A DNA stretch of 64,000 nucleotides, from assembly GCF_003259845.1 (NCBI RefSeq), contig NZ_QLMJ01000010.1, forward strand, positions 186,001-250,000, written 5' to 3'. Under the pieces are notes generated by a model. It was not told the DNA's origin and made no database searches. It saw only the letters and a list, made by a program, of their open reading frames with translations. The DNA comes from Actinoplanes lutulentus (GTDB taxonomy: Bacteria > Actinomycetota > Actinomycetes > Mycobacteriales > Micromonosporaceae). Positions 52,400-61,152 of this stretch are shown in pieces (positions within the stretch are counted from its first letter, which is position 1; each line of letters starts with the position of its first letter). The translations under genes were made by a program, and so were the position numbers.

Positions 52400-53605
52400 T
52401 CATACCGGCTGCGTTCTGAGGTAGCGGCCGAAGTGCGGGACGGTGAACGCGACAGTGCCGCGCTCGCCGGAGTAGATGAGTCCTTTTTTGATCAGCGCAT
52501 CCCGGGCCGGGGACAGGCTGGCCGGTTTGCGGCCGAGCGAGGTCGCGATGTCCGAGGTCGGCACGGCGGCGTCCATGTCGTTGCCCGGATCGCTGGAGAG
52601 CACGGCCATGGCCCGCATGTACTCCCGCTCGGCCGGGGTGGCCCGCTCGAACCGGGAGCCGAAGAAGCCGACCGCCAGCTCACCCTCCGCCTCGGGTGCC
52701 GCGACCTGCACGTCGTTCGCCGTGATCGGGGTCTGCGGCGCGTGGTCCCAGGTCGCTTTTCCGTACGCCTGAACGAAGTACGGGTAGCCGCCGGACTTCT
52801 CGTAGAGCAGGTCCAGCGCCTCCTGCTCGTACTCGACGCCCTCACGCTCGGCCGGTACGCCCAGGGCCAGGTCGGCGGCGTCGCGGTCCAGGCGGTCGAT
52901 CCGGGCGTACCGGAAGAGGCGCTCGGAGTACGACTTCGCGGCGGACAGCACTGCGGGCAGGTGCGGCAGGCCGGCGCCGACCACGATCAGTGGCGCGCCG
53001 AGCTGCGACAACTCGTGGCAGGCCGCGCAGAGCGCCGACACGTCGGTGGCGCTGAGGTCCTGCATCTCGTCGATGAAGAGGGCGATCCCGGTGCCGACGT
53101 CGGTGGCGAGCGACGCCGCGTCGGTGAAGAGCTCGACCAGGTCGATCTCGATGTCGCCGGAGTCGGCGCGGCCGCGGGCCGGTGGCACGTCGATGCCGGG
53201 CGCCCAGCGGTCCCGCAGCTTGGCGTTGCCGTCGTTGGCCCGCAGTGCGAAGGCTTTGAGCACGCCGAGCACCTCGTCCACCCGGTCCGGGTCGCGGTGG
53301 TGCGGCGCCAGCTCGCGGATCGCCATGTGCAGCGCGCCGGAGACCGGGCGGCGCAGCGACTGGTCCGGCCTGGCCTCGATCTTGCCGGTGCCCCAGAGGC
53401 GGCCGATCGCCGCCGACCGCAGAGTGTTGAGCAGGACGGTCTTGCCGACGCCACGCAGGCCGGTCAGGACCAGGCTGCGCTCCGGGCGGCCGCGGGCGAC
53501 CCGCTCCAGCACGATGTCGAAGACGTCCAGCTCACGGCCTCGCCCGGCCAGCTCGGGTGGGCGCTGGCCGGCGCCGGGAGCATACGGGTTCCGCACGGGA
53601 TCCAT
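52400..53605 (-). CDS. AAA-type ATPase with C-terminal winged helix
   Basis: The protein has 401 residues. Walker A is GLRGVGKT (49-56) and Walker B ALFIDEMQDL (near 180). The C-terminal part (about 315-400) looks like a winged helix with TSDIATSLGRKPASLSPARDALIKKGLI. This is the archaeal-type/STAND-like ATPase layout of the Orc1/Cdc6-like group, common in actinobacteria and without assigned function. No partner gene is coupled to it. Confidence 0.8.
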   Translation of the reverse strand: MDPVRNPYAPGAGQRPPELAGRGRELDVFDIVLERVARGRPERSLVLTGLRGVGKTVLLNTLRSAAIGRLWGTGKIEARPDQSLRRPVSGALHMAIRELAPHHRDPDRVDEVLGVLKAFALRANDGNAKLRDRWAPGIDVPPARGRADSGDIEIDLVELFTDAASLATDVGTGIALFIDEMQDLSATDVSALCAACHELSQLGAPLIVVGAGLPHLPAVLSAAKSYSERLFRYARIDRLDRDAADLALGVPAEREGVEYEQEALDLLYEKSGGYPYFVQAYGKATWDHAPQTPITANDVQVAAPEAEGELAVGFFGSRFERATPAEREYMRAMAVLSSDPGNDMDAAVPTSDIATSLGRKPASLSPARDALIKKGLIYSGERGTVAFTVPHFGRYLRTQPV

Positions 53606-53696
53606 GGCGTAGCACAGTATCGGGCTGTCTAGTGTGAACGCTAGAGTCCGCTCGAATTCACTCTCGACCGGCCTCTAGAGGTATCTAGCGAATTTG

Positions 53697-54305
53697 CTAG
53701 ACCTTCCCATACTCACGTAGGCAGAGAACTACGTCGACGTCGTCGTACTCGGTGTCGTAGTAGTACCACTTCGTGTAGCCGTCGACCTTGGCGCATTTGC
53801 CCATCGCGTCCTTGTCGCCGGTGGTCCGGCCGTCAACGCGTTTCAGCACCTCATAGGTGTTCGCCGCGCAGGCCACCACGCGCAGTTTTGGTTCCAGGTT
53901 GGTGCCGTCGTTGCGGACGCACTGACCCTTCGTCGCGAACCGGGCGTCCTCGCTGGCCTGCGGGCGCGGGCCGGTGCCGGCCGGTGCGGTGGTTTCCGCG
54001 GCGACCGGCGGAGTCTTGTCGTCGTCGCGGTTCACCACGAACCAGGCCGCCGTCGCGATGCCGCCGCCGACCAGCACGCTGAGCACCGCGACCAGGGCGC
54101 CCATCGCGAATCCGCGCTTGGGCTGTGGCTGCGGCTGGTTCCACTGCGGCGCGTACGGCTGCTGCTGCGGGATCGGCGGGGCCGGTGGTGGGCTCCAGGG
54201 CTGCGACGGCTCGTGCTCGCCCCAGGGGTCGGACGGTTCCGAGTACGGCTCCTCGGTGTGCCGGCCAGGCCACGGCTGGCCAGGGAACGGCCCGTTCTGC
54301 GACAT
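53697..54305 (-). CDS. LppU/SCO3897-family membrane-anchored protein
   Basis: The protein has 202 residues with GGAGG before the ATG. A Pro/Gln/Trp-rich cytoplasmic head (1-64), one membrane span (66-91) and an external domain follow. Four cysteines (C129, C146, C171, C195) probably make two disulfides; the FATKGQCV and VVACAANTYEVLKRV segments are typical of the family. The function is unknown. In Streptomyces the namesake gene lies beside the cca homolog; here it is 35 kb away. Confidence 0.78.
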   Translation of the reverse strand: MSQNGPFPGQPWPGRHTEEPYSEPSDPWGEHEPSQPWSPPPAPPIPQQQPYAPQWNQPQPQPKRGFAMGALVAVLSVLVGGGIATAAWFVVNRDDDKTPPVAAETTAPAGTGPRPQASEDARFATKGQCVRNDGTNLEPKLRVVACAANTYEVLKRVDGRTTGDKDAMGKCAKVDGYTKWYYYDTEYDDVDVVLCLREYGKV

Positions 54306-54416
54306 CGGGGTTCCTCCAGAAGCGGATTTCGCTGCCTGCCACGGTAGCGCGCGGCACGGATCCGGACGTTGCCGGAATCGCGGGCATTTTTCGCAGGCTG
54401 CCTTGTTCGAGGGCTC

Positions 54417-57400
54417 TTACAGCAGCCGGAGCTGGCGATCCTTCGGTTTTGACGGCGTGGCCTCGCCCAGCCGCTCGAACAGCCCCGAATCGATAACGTC
54501 CAGGAACGGCGTCGGGGACTGCTCTCGCTCGCTGCCGTGCCGGAATCGCTTGGCCGAGTAGCTCACGTAGAGCCGGTCCTGTGCCCGGGTCAGACCGACG
54601 AAGAACAGCCGGCGTTCCTCGGCGATCTCGTCGTCGGTCGGCGCCGAACCGGGCCAGCGCAGCGGCAGCAGCCCGTCCTCGCAGCCGACCAGGAAGACCA
54701 CCGGGAACTCCAGGCCCTTCGCGGCGTGCAGGGTCAGCAGGTTGACCGCCTCGGCGCGGGGGTCCAGAGCGTCCACCTCGGCGCCGGTCTCCAGCTGCTG
54801 CAGGAACAGCGGCAGGTCGTCACCGACCCGCAGAGCCAACGGGATCAGCAGGTCCGCGGCCGACCAGACGTCCTCAGGGGCCAGTTGTTCGCCGTCCAGG
54901 GTCGGTGCCGCGTACCGCTGGGCAAGGACCTGAGCAGCGAGCTTGACCCGCGCCGCGAGTGAGCCACCGAGCCCGCCCGCGTGGCGAAGCTCGCGGGCGA
55001 TGACCTGGACGCCGGGCCGGTCACGCAGCCGGTTGTGCGAGCGCTTCTGCACCGGCACCCCGGCCCGGGAGAGCGCGTCGAGGATCGGGCCGGACTGCGC
55101 ATCGGTGCGGTACAGCACCGCGACGTCGGAGAACGACACGGTTCCGGTGACCGTGGCGCGGGAGTCGACCCGGCCCGAGTCCAGCGACCGGTGGGAGAGT
55201 CCGCCGACCAGCTCGTCGATGGTCCGGACCACGAAGTCGGCCTCGTCGGCCACGCTGCGCGCCGGGTACCGGCCGACCAGCGGTGACTCGGGGTCGAGCC
55301 GGGCCGGGTCCAGCCGGCGGCCGCTGACCAGCGAGGACGGCGCGATGGCCTGCACCGCGGCGGCCAGGATCGGGGCCGAGGAGCGGTAGTTGCGGGTCAG
55401 GCGTACCAGGCGGGCGTCCACGAAGTCGCTGTTGAAGCGCAGGAAGTACCGCACGTCGGCGCCGCGGAACGAGTAGATCGCCTGGTCCGGGTCGCCGATC
55501 GCGCACAGGTTGCCGTCCGGCGGGCTGAGCAGGCGCAGCAGTTCGTACTGGAGCTCGTCGACGTCCTGGTACTCGTCCACGAAGATCCACTGCCAGCGCT
55601 TGCGGTACCGCTCGACCAGCGCCTGGTCGTCGCGCAGCAGCGACACCGGCAGGCTGATCAGGTCATCCAGATCGACGAGGTCCTGCTGGCGGAGCAGCTT
55701 CCGGTACGCGGCATCGTCGACACCGGCCTGCTCCCGGGCCTGCGCCTGCTCGCGTTCGTCGGCGATCCGCCAGTTCGCGCCGAGGCCGGCCGCCTTGGCG
55801 TTCTCCTTCAGCACGGCCAGGCCGAGCGAGTGGAACGTGCCGACCGTGATGTCCTCGGCCACGTCACCGAGCAGTGCGTCCAGGCGTTCCTTCAGCTCGG
55901 CGGCGGCCCGCCGGGTGAACGTGATGGCCAGGCACCGCTCGGGGAAGACACCCAGCTCGGCGCAGAGGTACGCGATCCGGTGCGTCAGCGTGCGGGTCTT
56001 GCCGGTGCCGGGGCCGGCGACGATCAGCAGCGGCCCGCCCGGTGCGGACGCGGCCACTCGCTGCATGGCGTCGAGGCGGTCCAGCAGGCCGGTGCCGACC
56101 TCTTCCATGCCGGCCAGCATCGGCTCGAACGGCTCGTGCGGGCTGGGCGGGGGCGCGAGGGGCGGGGAGGCCGGCCGCTCCTTGGTCGACTTAGGCCTTT
56201 TGTCCTTTTGGGAAGGCTCGGCCTTCGTCTTCGGCTTATCCACCGGGAGCATGTCGAACAGCGTCTCCACCTGCGGCGCGCTGTTCCGGTTCCGCAGCTC
56301 ACCCGGCTCGAACAGGGTGATCACGCCGTACTCGCCGTCGTAGCCCGAGATCCGCCGGACCTCGCCGCGCCGCAGCCGGGTGATCGCCTCGCGCAGCTCC
56401 TCGCCGCCCGCCTTGCCGATGTCGTCGACCGGAACGTTGCGCAGGATGTCCAGCTCCGGGCCGAGCGTCGCGACCAGGTGGTTCAGCTGGGCCTCGACCG
56501 TCTTCGACTTCGGGCCGACACCGTGGATCTCGCCGATGATCTCGTGCAGCTGGATCAGGTGCTCGACGTGCTGCTGTTTCTGGAAGCCCACCGGGCGGTC
56601 GGCCAGGTCCTCGACCCGGCTCAGCACGCCGATCGTCAACGGCCGGCCACACTCCGGGCATCGGCCCTGCGACTCGCGGGTCTTCGCCGGATCCCAGTTC
56701 ACGCCGCAGGCTCGGTGGCCGTCCGCGTGGTACTTGCCCTCTTCCGGGAAGAACTCCAGCGTGCCGGCCAGGCCGATGCCGTCCTTCACCGCGAAGTAAT
56801 CGGGTGTGCCGGTGAAGAGTGTGGCCTCTCTCGCCAGCGCGGCGGGTGAGTGCGCGTCCGAGTTCGAGACGAGGCGGTACTTGTCGAGGCTGGAGACGCG
56901 CCAGTTCATCGCCGGGTCCGACGAGAGGCCGGTCTCCACGGCGGTGACGTGCTCGGCCAGGTCGGCGTAGCAGTCGGCGATCGCGTCGAAGCCGGACTTG
57001 GAGCCGAGCGCCGAGAACCAGGGCGTCCAGATGTGCGCCGGGATCAGGTACCCGCCGGACTCCAGGGTGATTTCGAGCAGGTCGCGCGAGTCCAGGCCGA
57101 GAATGGGCCGGCCGTCCGCGGTCAGGTTGCCGATCCGGCCCAGGGCCGTGTTGATCTTTTCGACGCTTGCGAAGTCCGGCGCGTACAAAAGGTGGTGGAC
57201 CTTGCGGGTGCGATCGTCCCGCTTGTAGATCGTGGAGATCTCGACGCTCAGCATGAAGCGGGCCGGTGCGGTGCCGCTGAGTGAGCCGGGCAGCCGTTTG
57301 GTCACGTTCGCTTCGTCGTCTTTGTTCAGGCGGAACAGACCCGGTTCGGCCGGCTCGAGGCTCTCCTTGAGATGCTCGAACCACGCCGGGTGAGTGAAGT

Positions 57401-57548
57401 CGCCGGTGCCGAGAAGGGCGATGCCTTTGCGCCGGGCCCACCAGGCCAGGTTCGGCAGCGTCAGATCACGGCTGCAGGCACGCGAGTATCGCGAATGAAT
57501 GTGAAGGTCCGCGACGTAAGTTCCCGCGGTGACCTCCACGTCCCGCAT
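54417..57548 (-). CDS. Endonuclease Q-like PHP nuclease fused to UvrD-type helicase
   Basis: The protein has 1043 residues. Residues 1-430 match endonuclease Q (TIGR00375): metal ligands H16/H18 (ADLHIHSRYS), D50/H53 (TGDFTHP), E103 (FMLSVEIS), H118/H119, H172 (PAHIWTPW), E205 (ETGLSSDP) and D231/H233 (SNSDAHSP), then the zinc segment GHRACG...RCPECGRPLTIGV and VEDLADRP. A Lys/Pro linker (431-475) leads to an SF1A helicase (about 485-1043) with motif I AGPGTGKT, motif II FVDEYQDVDELQ, motif III GDPDQAIYSFRG, and motifs V and VI (LHAAKGLEFPVVF, FVGLTRAQDRLYV). EndoQ cuts 5' of deaminated bases and abasic sites; the fused helicase would unwind from such nicks (inference). The start is ATG 57548. 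The genes on either side are not coupled. Confidence 0.88.
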   Translation of the reverse strand: MRDVEVTAGTYVADLHIHSRYSRACSRDLTLPNLAWWARRKGIALLGTGDFTHPAWFEHLKESLEPAEPGLFRLNKDDEANVTKRLPGSLSGTAPARFMLSVEISTIYKRDDRTRKVHHLLYAPDFASVEKINTALGRIGNLTADGRPILGLDSRDLLEITLESGGYLIPAHIWTPWFSALGSKSGFDAIADCYADLAEHVTAVETGLSSDPAMNWRVSSLDKYRLVSNSDAHSPAALAREATLFTGTPDYFAVKDGIGLAGTLEFFPEEGKYHADGHRACGVNWDPAKTRESQGRCPECGRPLTIGVLSRVEDLADRPVGFQKQQHVEHLIQLHEIIGEIHGVGPKSKTVEAQLNHLVATLGPELDILRNVPVDDIGKAGGEELREAITRLRRGEVRRISGYDGEYGVITLFEPGELRNRNSAPQVETLFDMLPVDKPKTKAEPSQKDKRPKSTKERPASPPLAPPPSPHEPFEPMLAGMEEVGTGLLDRLDAMQRVAASAPGGPLLIVAGPGTGKTRTLTHRIAYLCAELGVFPERCLAITFTRRAAAELKERLDALLGDVAEDITVGTFHSLGLAVLKENAKAAGLGANWRIADEREQAQAREQAGVDDAAYRKLLRQQDLVDLDDLISLPVSLLRDDQALVERYRKRWQWIFVDEYQDVDELQYELLRLLSPPDGNLCAIGDPDQAIYSFRGADVRYFLRFNSDFVDARLVRLTRNYRSSAPILAAAVQAIAPSSLVSGRRLDPARLDPESPLVGRYPARSVADEADFVVRTIDELVGGLSHRSLDSGRVDSRATVTGTVSFSDVAVLYRTDAQSGPILDALSRAGVPVQKRSHNRLRDRPGVQVIARELRHAGGLGGSLAARVKLAAQVLAQRYAAPTLDGEQLAPEDVWSAADLLIPLALRVGDDLPLFLQQLETGAEVDALDPRAEAVNLLTLHAAKGLEFPVVFLVGCEDGLLPLRWPGSAPTDDEIAEERRLFFVGLTRAQDRLYVSYSAKRFRHGSEREQSPTPFLDVIDSGLFERLGEATPSKPKDRQLRLL

Positions 57549-57613
57549 CCTGTCACGGCCCTCGGTGCCGCCACGAATCGCCACGCTCAAACACACTTAC
57601 CGATCTTGATTGG

Positions 57614-58759
57614 TCACGCCGAACGCAGTTCGATGACGGTGACTTGCGGAGGGGCGCCGACCCGAACCGGCGGGCCCCACGAACCGGCGCCGTTGGTCAC
57701 GAAGACCGGCACGCCGTCCACGTTCCCGAAGCCGGAGACTACCGGCTGCGACAGCCGGACGAGCAGGTTGAACGGCACCATCTGGCCGCCGTGGGTGTGA
57801 CCGGAGACCTGGAGGTCCACGCCGTAGGGCGCGGCCTCCTCGGCGGCGACCGGCTGATGCGCCATCAGGACCACCGGACGGGTCATGTCCCGATTACCGA
57901 GAGCCAGGGCGAAATCGGCGGGGTCGCCGTACATTTCCCCGTCCAGATCGTTGACGCCGGCCAGATCCAGGCCGTCGAGTTCCACCCGTTCGTTGCGCAG
58001 CGGCCGCATTCCGAACTCGGCTACTTCGTCGATCCACTCGGTGTAATCGGTGTAGTACTCGTGGTTACCGGTGACGAAGTAGGTGCCTTTTCGGGACTGG
58101 ATTCCGGCTAGTGGCGCGACGAACGGGCCGATCTGCGCCACCGTGCCGTCGACCAGATCGCCGACGACGCAGACGATGTCCGCGTTCACCGAATTGATCA
58201 CCTGGGTTACTCGCCGGGCGTGCTCCGCGCCGGTTGTCGGGCCGATGTGGATGTCCGAGACGACCGCCAGGCGAATGCCGTCCATGCGTCTCGGCAGCTT
58301 GGTCATCGGCATGTGGAAGCGGTTGATTCTTGGTGGGCCGGCTGCGGTTTTTACTCCGTACCCGGTGATGCTCGCGGCCGTGAGGCCCGCGAAGATCGCG
58401 GTGCCGCGCGCGAGAAGGAGCCGTCGTTCTTCATCGGGTTTTTCAGGAGCTTCTTGGGTACGGGTTTTCGACCTGCGCGTGATCGCCCAGCGGATCCATC
58501 GAGGGGTTTCGACGATGGTGAGGGTGACCAGTAGGTAGAACATGACCGCTACCCAGATGTATCCGGGCCAGTAGAGCCACGGGAAGTAGCCGTCACGGAC
58601 GCCGAAGAGGGTCATCGGCATCGAGATCCCGAGGGCGATGACGATTGCGGTGCCGATGCGGCGGGGCAGGCCGGGGTGGGTTGTGTTGTGGACGAGGCGC
58701 TTCCAGAGGTACCAGTGGATCACCACGATGCTGATCACAACCAGCGTGTTGAAGATCAA
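57614..58759 (-). CDS. Membrane metallophosphoesterase (YaeI-like)
   Basis: The protein has 381 residues. I chose the TTG at 58759 because AAGGAGG lies 9 nt upstream; frames starting further up would place this site inside the coding sequence. Three or four membrane spans (LVVISIVVIHWYLW, TAIVIALGISMPMTLFGV, YIWVAVMFYLLVTLTIV) and a Lys/Arg/Glu-rich loop precede a calcineurin-like phosphoesterase domain with VSDIHIGP, VGDLVDG, TGNHEYY, LMAHQP and SGHTHGGQ. All metal ligands are in place. A twin Arg-like RRLLLARGTAIFAGLTAASI segment precedes the domain. The substrate is unknown; E. coli YaeI and Bacillus YkuE are the nearest layouts. Confidence 0.88.
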   Translation of the reverse strand: MIFNTLVVISIVVIHWYLWKRLVHNTTHPGLPRRIGTAIVIALGISMPMTLFGVRDGYFPWLYWPGYIWVAVMFYLLVTLTIVETPRWIRWAITRRSKTRTQEAPEKPDEERRLLLARGTAIFAGLTAASITGYGVKTAAGPPRINRFHMPMTKLPRRMDGIRLAVVSDIHIGPTTGAEHARRVTQVINSVNADIVCVVGDLVDGTVAQIGPFVAPLAGIQSRKGTYFVTGNHEYYTDYTEWIDEVAEFGMRPLRNERVELDGLDLAGVNDLDGEMYGDPADFALALGNRDMTRPVVLMAHQPVAAEEAAPYGVDLQVSGHTHGGQMVPFNLLVRLSQPVVSGFGNVDGVPVFVTNGAGSWGPPVRVGAPPQVTVIELRSA

Positions 58760-58875
58760 CTGGGTTTGCCTCCTTGGGGCTGGCACGCCTGGTCAACAGC
58801 TTGCCGGATTCGGTGTTGCCGAGGGGTGGCGGGGGCTGGGTTCGCGCGGTTCGCGGGGTTGGCCGTCTCCCCTCG

Positions 58876-58923
58876 GATCTTGAGCGATTTTCGACCTTCT
58901 GGGGTGTGAGATCGCTCAAGATC
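58876..58923. repeat. Perfect 13-bp inverted repeat
   Basis: GATCTTGAGCGAT at 58876-58888 is the exact reverse complement of 58911-58923, with 22 nt between. It is downstream (on the minus strand, upstream) of the phosphoesterase start and could be a cruciform, operator or terminator. Confidence 0.85.
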
Positions 58924-58988
58924 GCGAGTGTGCTCCGGTTAGGAGGCCGACGAAGTGGGCTTTTCGGGTGTCGAGCGATGCGAGAGCC

Positions 58989-59100
58989 CACGGTGGGCTC
59001 TCGGTCGCCCGGGACGGGGGCACACGGTGGGCTCTTGGCCGCCCGGGACGAGGGCGCACGGTGTGGCGTTGGCTGCCCGGGACGGGGGCACACGGTGGGC
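58989..59100. repeat. 34-bp tandem repeat, 3.3 copies
   Basis: Units start at 58989, 59023 and 59057, with a partial one at 59091; each begins CACGGTG and ends GCCCGGGACGGGGGCA or a close variant. The copies differ at a few positions. There are no spacers. Confidence 0.88.
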
Positions 59101-59453
59101 TTTTGAGTGCCTTCGCTGCGTGGATCGGGGTCGGCTGGCTGTCGGCGTTGACCCCTGCTGGTTGATTAAAATCCCGCTGGCAGCGGACGCTCGGTCCTGT
59201 CCGCCCCGGGCCTTCCCGCGGCGATCGTGGTCCCCGAACCACACTCTGACGGGAACAGTGGCCCAAGATCGCGCAGGCCCGACCAGTGTGTCGACTTCGG
59301 GTTCGACACGCCCCCAAACTGCGACACGCAGCCCGCGAACCACCCTGGCCGTGTCGATTCCGGGTTCGATATGCACCTCGACTCGACACACAGCGGGGCG
59401 GGAATGCTCGCGGTGTGATGCCCTCGGCCTCGCCAAGCGGACCACCCCCGCCG

Positions 59454-59508
59454 CTGGACCGAACCGGCCGCTGGGACCGAACCGGCCGCTGGGACCGAAC
59501 CGGCTGCG
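59454..59508. repeat. 18-bp tandem repeat, 3 copies
   Basis: The unit CTGGGACCGAACCGGCCG is repeated three times with small changes. Confidence 0.85.
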
Positions 59509-59551
59509 GGAACGGGGCGGCTGCTGGGACGGGGCGAGCCGTTCGACGGGG

Positions 59552-59671
59552 CGAGCCGTAGCTCAGATAGGTCATCGGACGTCTTTGGGGTGTCTGAGCT
59601 ACGGCTGCGGGGCACGAGCCGTAGGTCAGACAGGTCAAAGCAGCCTCATGACCTATCTGAGCTACGGCTCG
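59552..59671. repeat. Compound palindromic element: four alternating copies of one motif
   Basis: A motif built on AGCCGTAGCTCAGATAGGTC occurs four times in alternating orientation: plus at 59552, minus at 59591, plus at 59614 and minus at 59648. The outer pair (59552-59575 and 59648-59671) is a perfect 24-bp inverted repeat. The inner pair (59591-59606 and 59616-59631) pairs over 16 bp with one mismatch and a 9-nt loop. Confidence 0.9.
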
Positions 59672-60012
59672 GCCCTGCGGCGATGAGATCTAGGGCGACG
59701 GAACACGCTCGGCCACAGTTCGACGTCGCGCATCGCCGGTGACGCGGCTACCTCAGATGGCCGGCGGGGTCGGTGTTGGTTCGCCGGCCGTGTGGGGGCA
59801 GTGGAGGGCAGCTGGATCAGGCGAGCTGGTTTCGATGCTGGGTGTGACGGCGCTGGGGCCAGCTGGGACCGGGCGGACTGGTTGGTGCTCGGTGCGGCCT
59901 GCTGGACCGGACGTCCTGGCTGGGGATCGGTGCCGGCGCTGGACCTGCCGGAATTCGGTGCGGTGGAGCAACCCTGTGCGGTGGAGGAGTTCGGTGCGGT
60001 GGAGCAAAGTGC

Positions 60013-60873
60013 GTGGGGTCGACCTGTGGGGGATCTTTGCTTGAGGCTGTTGCTGTGGAACGGATTTTGAGTCGTGGTGGGGCTTCGGAAGCTGTTGGTG
60101 GGCACGGTTGGCGTTTTTTGTTGGGTACCTTGCGGACCTCGGTGTCGGTGGGATCGCTTGGTGTTGGGCTTGCCGTCGCTGCTAAGGCTGTTGAGGTTTG
60201 TGGTGGGGAGGCCGACGAGCATCTTCGGGTTGACCTGCGGGCGGACCGGGTTGAGTTTGTGCTTGAGTCGCGGCGGCCGGTTGGGGTCACCGCCCGGGAC
60301 GTTGAACTCGCGCATCGGATCACCGCTGCTGCCAGGGATCTCGGGTTGAGGACGGATCCGGCTGCTGGTGTTCGATCGGTGCAGGAACTCGAGATTGCGA
60401 TCGACGCCCTCGACGTCGGAGCGATCCGGCCGTTCTGGAAGGCGGTGCTGGGATACACGGACTTCGGCGCCGAAACGCAGCCCGCCGAAACGGAGCCTGT
60501 CGAAACACGGCCCGCCGAAACACGGCCCGCCGAAACACGGCCTTCCGAAACACGGCCCTCCGAAACACGGCCTTCCGAAACGCAGCCCTCCGAAACACGG
60601 CCCGCTCAGGGCGAAGCTGGCAGCGGGCCTCTTGTTGACCCGGTTGGGCAGGGGCCGGTTGTTTGGTTTCAGCAGATGACTGAGCCTCGGCCGCAGCGAA
60701 ACCGCATCCACCTGGACCTCTGCGTTCCGCACGACGACGCTTCAACCCGCATCTCCGCCGCCCTACGAGCCGGCGGGCGGCTGCTGTCGGACACCCGGGC
60801 GCCGGCCTTCTGGGTTCTGGCCGACGTTGAAGGCAACGAGATCTGTGTGACCACCTGGCAGGGGCGGGACTGA
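60013..60873 (+). CDS. PCD-like/VOC two-domain protein with a tandem-repeat insertion
   Basis: The protein has 286 residues. Residues about 15-112 resemble pterin-4a-carbinolamine dehydratase (LAVAAKAVEVCGGEAD..., GVTARDVELAHRITAAARDLGL), but the catalytic HH pair is reduced to EH (H70). Residues about 126-286 are a glyoxalase/VOC domain (IAIDALDVGAIRPFWKAVLGY; RIHLDLCVPHDD; VLADVEGNEICVTTWQ). Between the first and second VOC strands lie nine copies of a five-residue unit ETxPx (154-198). The enzyme activity is unknown. The start is uncertain (GTG 60013; GTG 60055 possible). The stop abuts the convergent moaD stop. Confidence 0.75.
   Translation: MGSTCGGSLLEAVAVERILSRGGASEAVGGHGWRFLLGTLRTSVSVGSLGVGLAVAAKAVEVCGGEADEHLRVDLRADRVEFVLESRRPVGVTARDVELAHRITAAARDLGLRTDPAAGVRSVQELEIAIDALDVGAIRPFWKAVLGYTDFGAETQPAETEPVETRPAETRPAETRPSETRPSETRPSETQPSETRPAQGEAGSGPLVDPVGQGPVVWFQQMTEPRPQRNRIHLDLCVPHDDASTRISAALRAGGRLLSDTRAPAFWVLADVEGNEICVTTWQGRD
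60471..60605. repeat. 15-bp tandem repeat, 9 copies, inside the VOC gene
   Basis: The unit CGAAACACGGCCCGC repeats at 15-bp steps from 60471, so the reading frame is kept. Copies vary at the last five bases (CCCGC, CCTTC, CCCTC). Confidence 0.93.
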
Positions 60874-61146
60874 TCAGCCGCCGGCGAATGGGGGCAGTAC
60901 GTCCACCGTTGCGCCGGCCGGGAGTTCGGCGGTGCGGTCGTGGCAGGCCAGGCCGTTCACCAGGAAGCTGGCTGCCTTCATGACCAGGGCCAGCCGTTCG
61001 CCGTGGCGGTTGGTCAGCAGCTGGGTCAGTTCGTCCACCGTTGCGGCTTCGGCGGACTCTTCGGACACCCCGCCGGCTGCGGCTCGGGCACCGGCGAAAT
61101 AGCGCACGGTCAGCACGGGACCAGCCTCACTGGAGATCAGGCTCAT
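60874..61146 (-). CDS. moaD: Molybdopterin synthase sulfur carrier subunit
   Basis: The protein has 90 residues with a ubiquitin-like fold pattern and the C-terminal PPFAGG needed for thiocarboxylate formation. VRYFAGARAAAG and FLVNGLACHDRTAEL are MoaD segments. It lies 6 bp after moaA on the same strand and supplies sulfur to MoaE (encoded at 49799). Confidence 0.92.
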   Translation of the reverse strand: MSLISSEAGPVLTVRYFAGARAAAGGVSEESAEAATVDELTQLLTNRHGERLALVMKAASFLVNGLACHDRTAELPAGATVDVLPPFAGG

Positions 61147-61152
61147 TGCCGG

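Larger units (their letters stand above)
58760..60012. other. Gene-free, repeat-rich region
   Basis: I see no credible gene in these 1.25 kb. Open frames on both strands are repeat-driven. It contains a 13-bp inverted repeat (58876-58923), a 34-bp tandem repeat (58989-59100), an 18-bp tandem repeat (59454-59508) and a compound inverted repeat (59552-59671). Near 59970-60008 GTGCGGTGGAG recurs several times. Confidence 0.7.

Noticed and set aside
31390..57548. Endonuclease IV and the EndoQ-helicase fusion as one repair operon
   Set aside because: They are 22 kb apart with many unrelated genes between. A shared pathway is possible but no cluster exists.
58989..59100. Possible CRISPR array (34-bp units)
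   Set aside because: Units are head to tail without spacers.
59662..60745. Minus-strand frames rich in AVFRR and CFGGP five-residue repeats that look like pentapeptide-repeat proteins
   Set aside because: They are shadows of the nine-copy 15-bp repeat in the plus-strand VOC gene.
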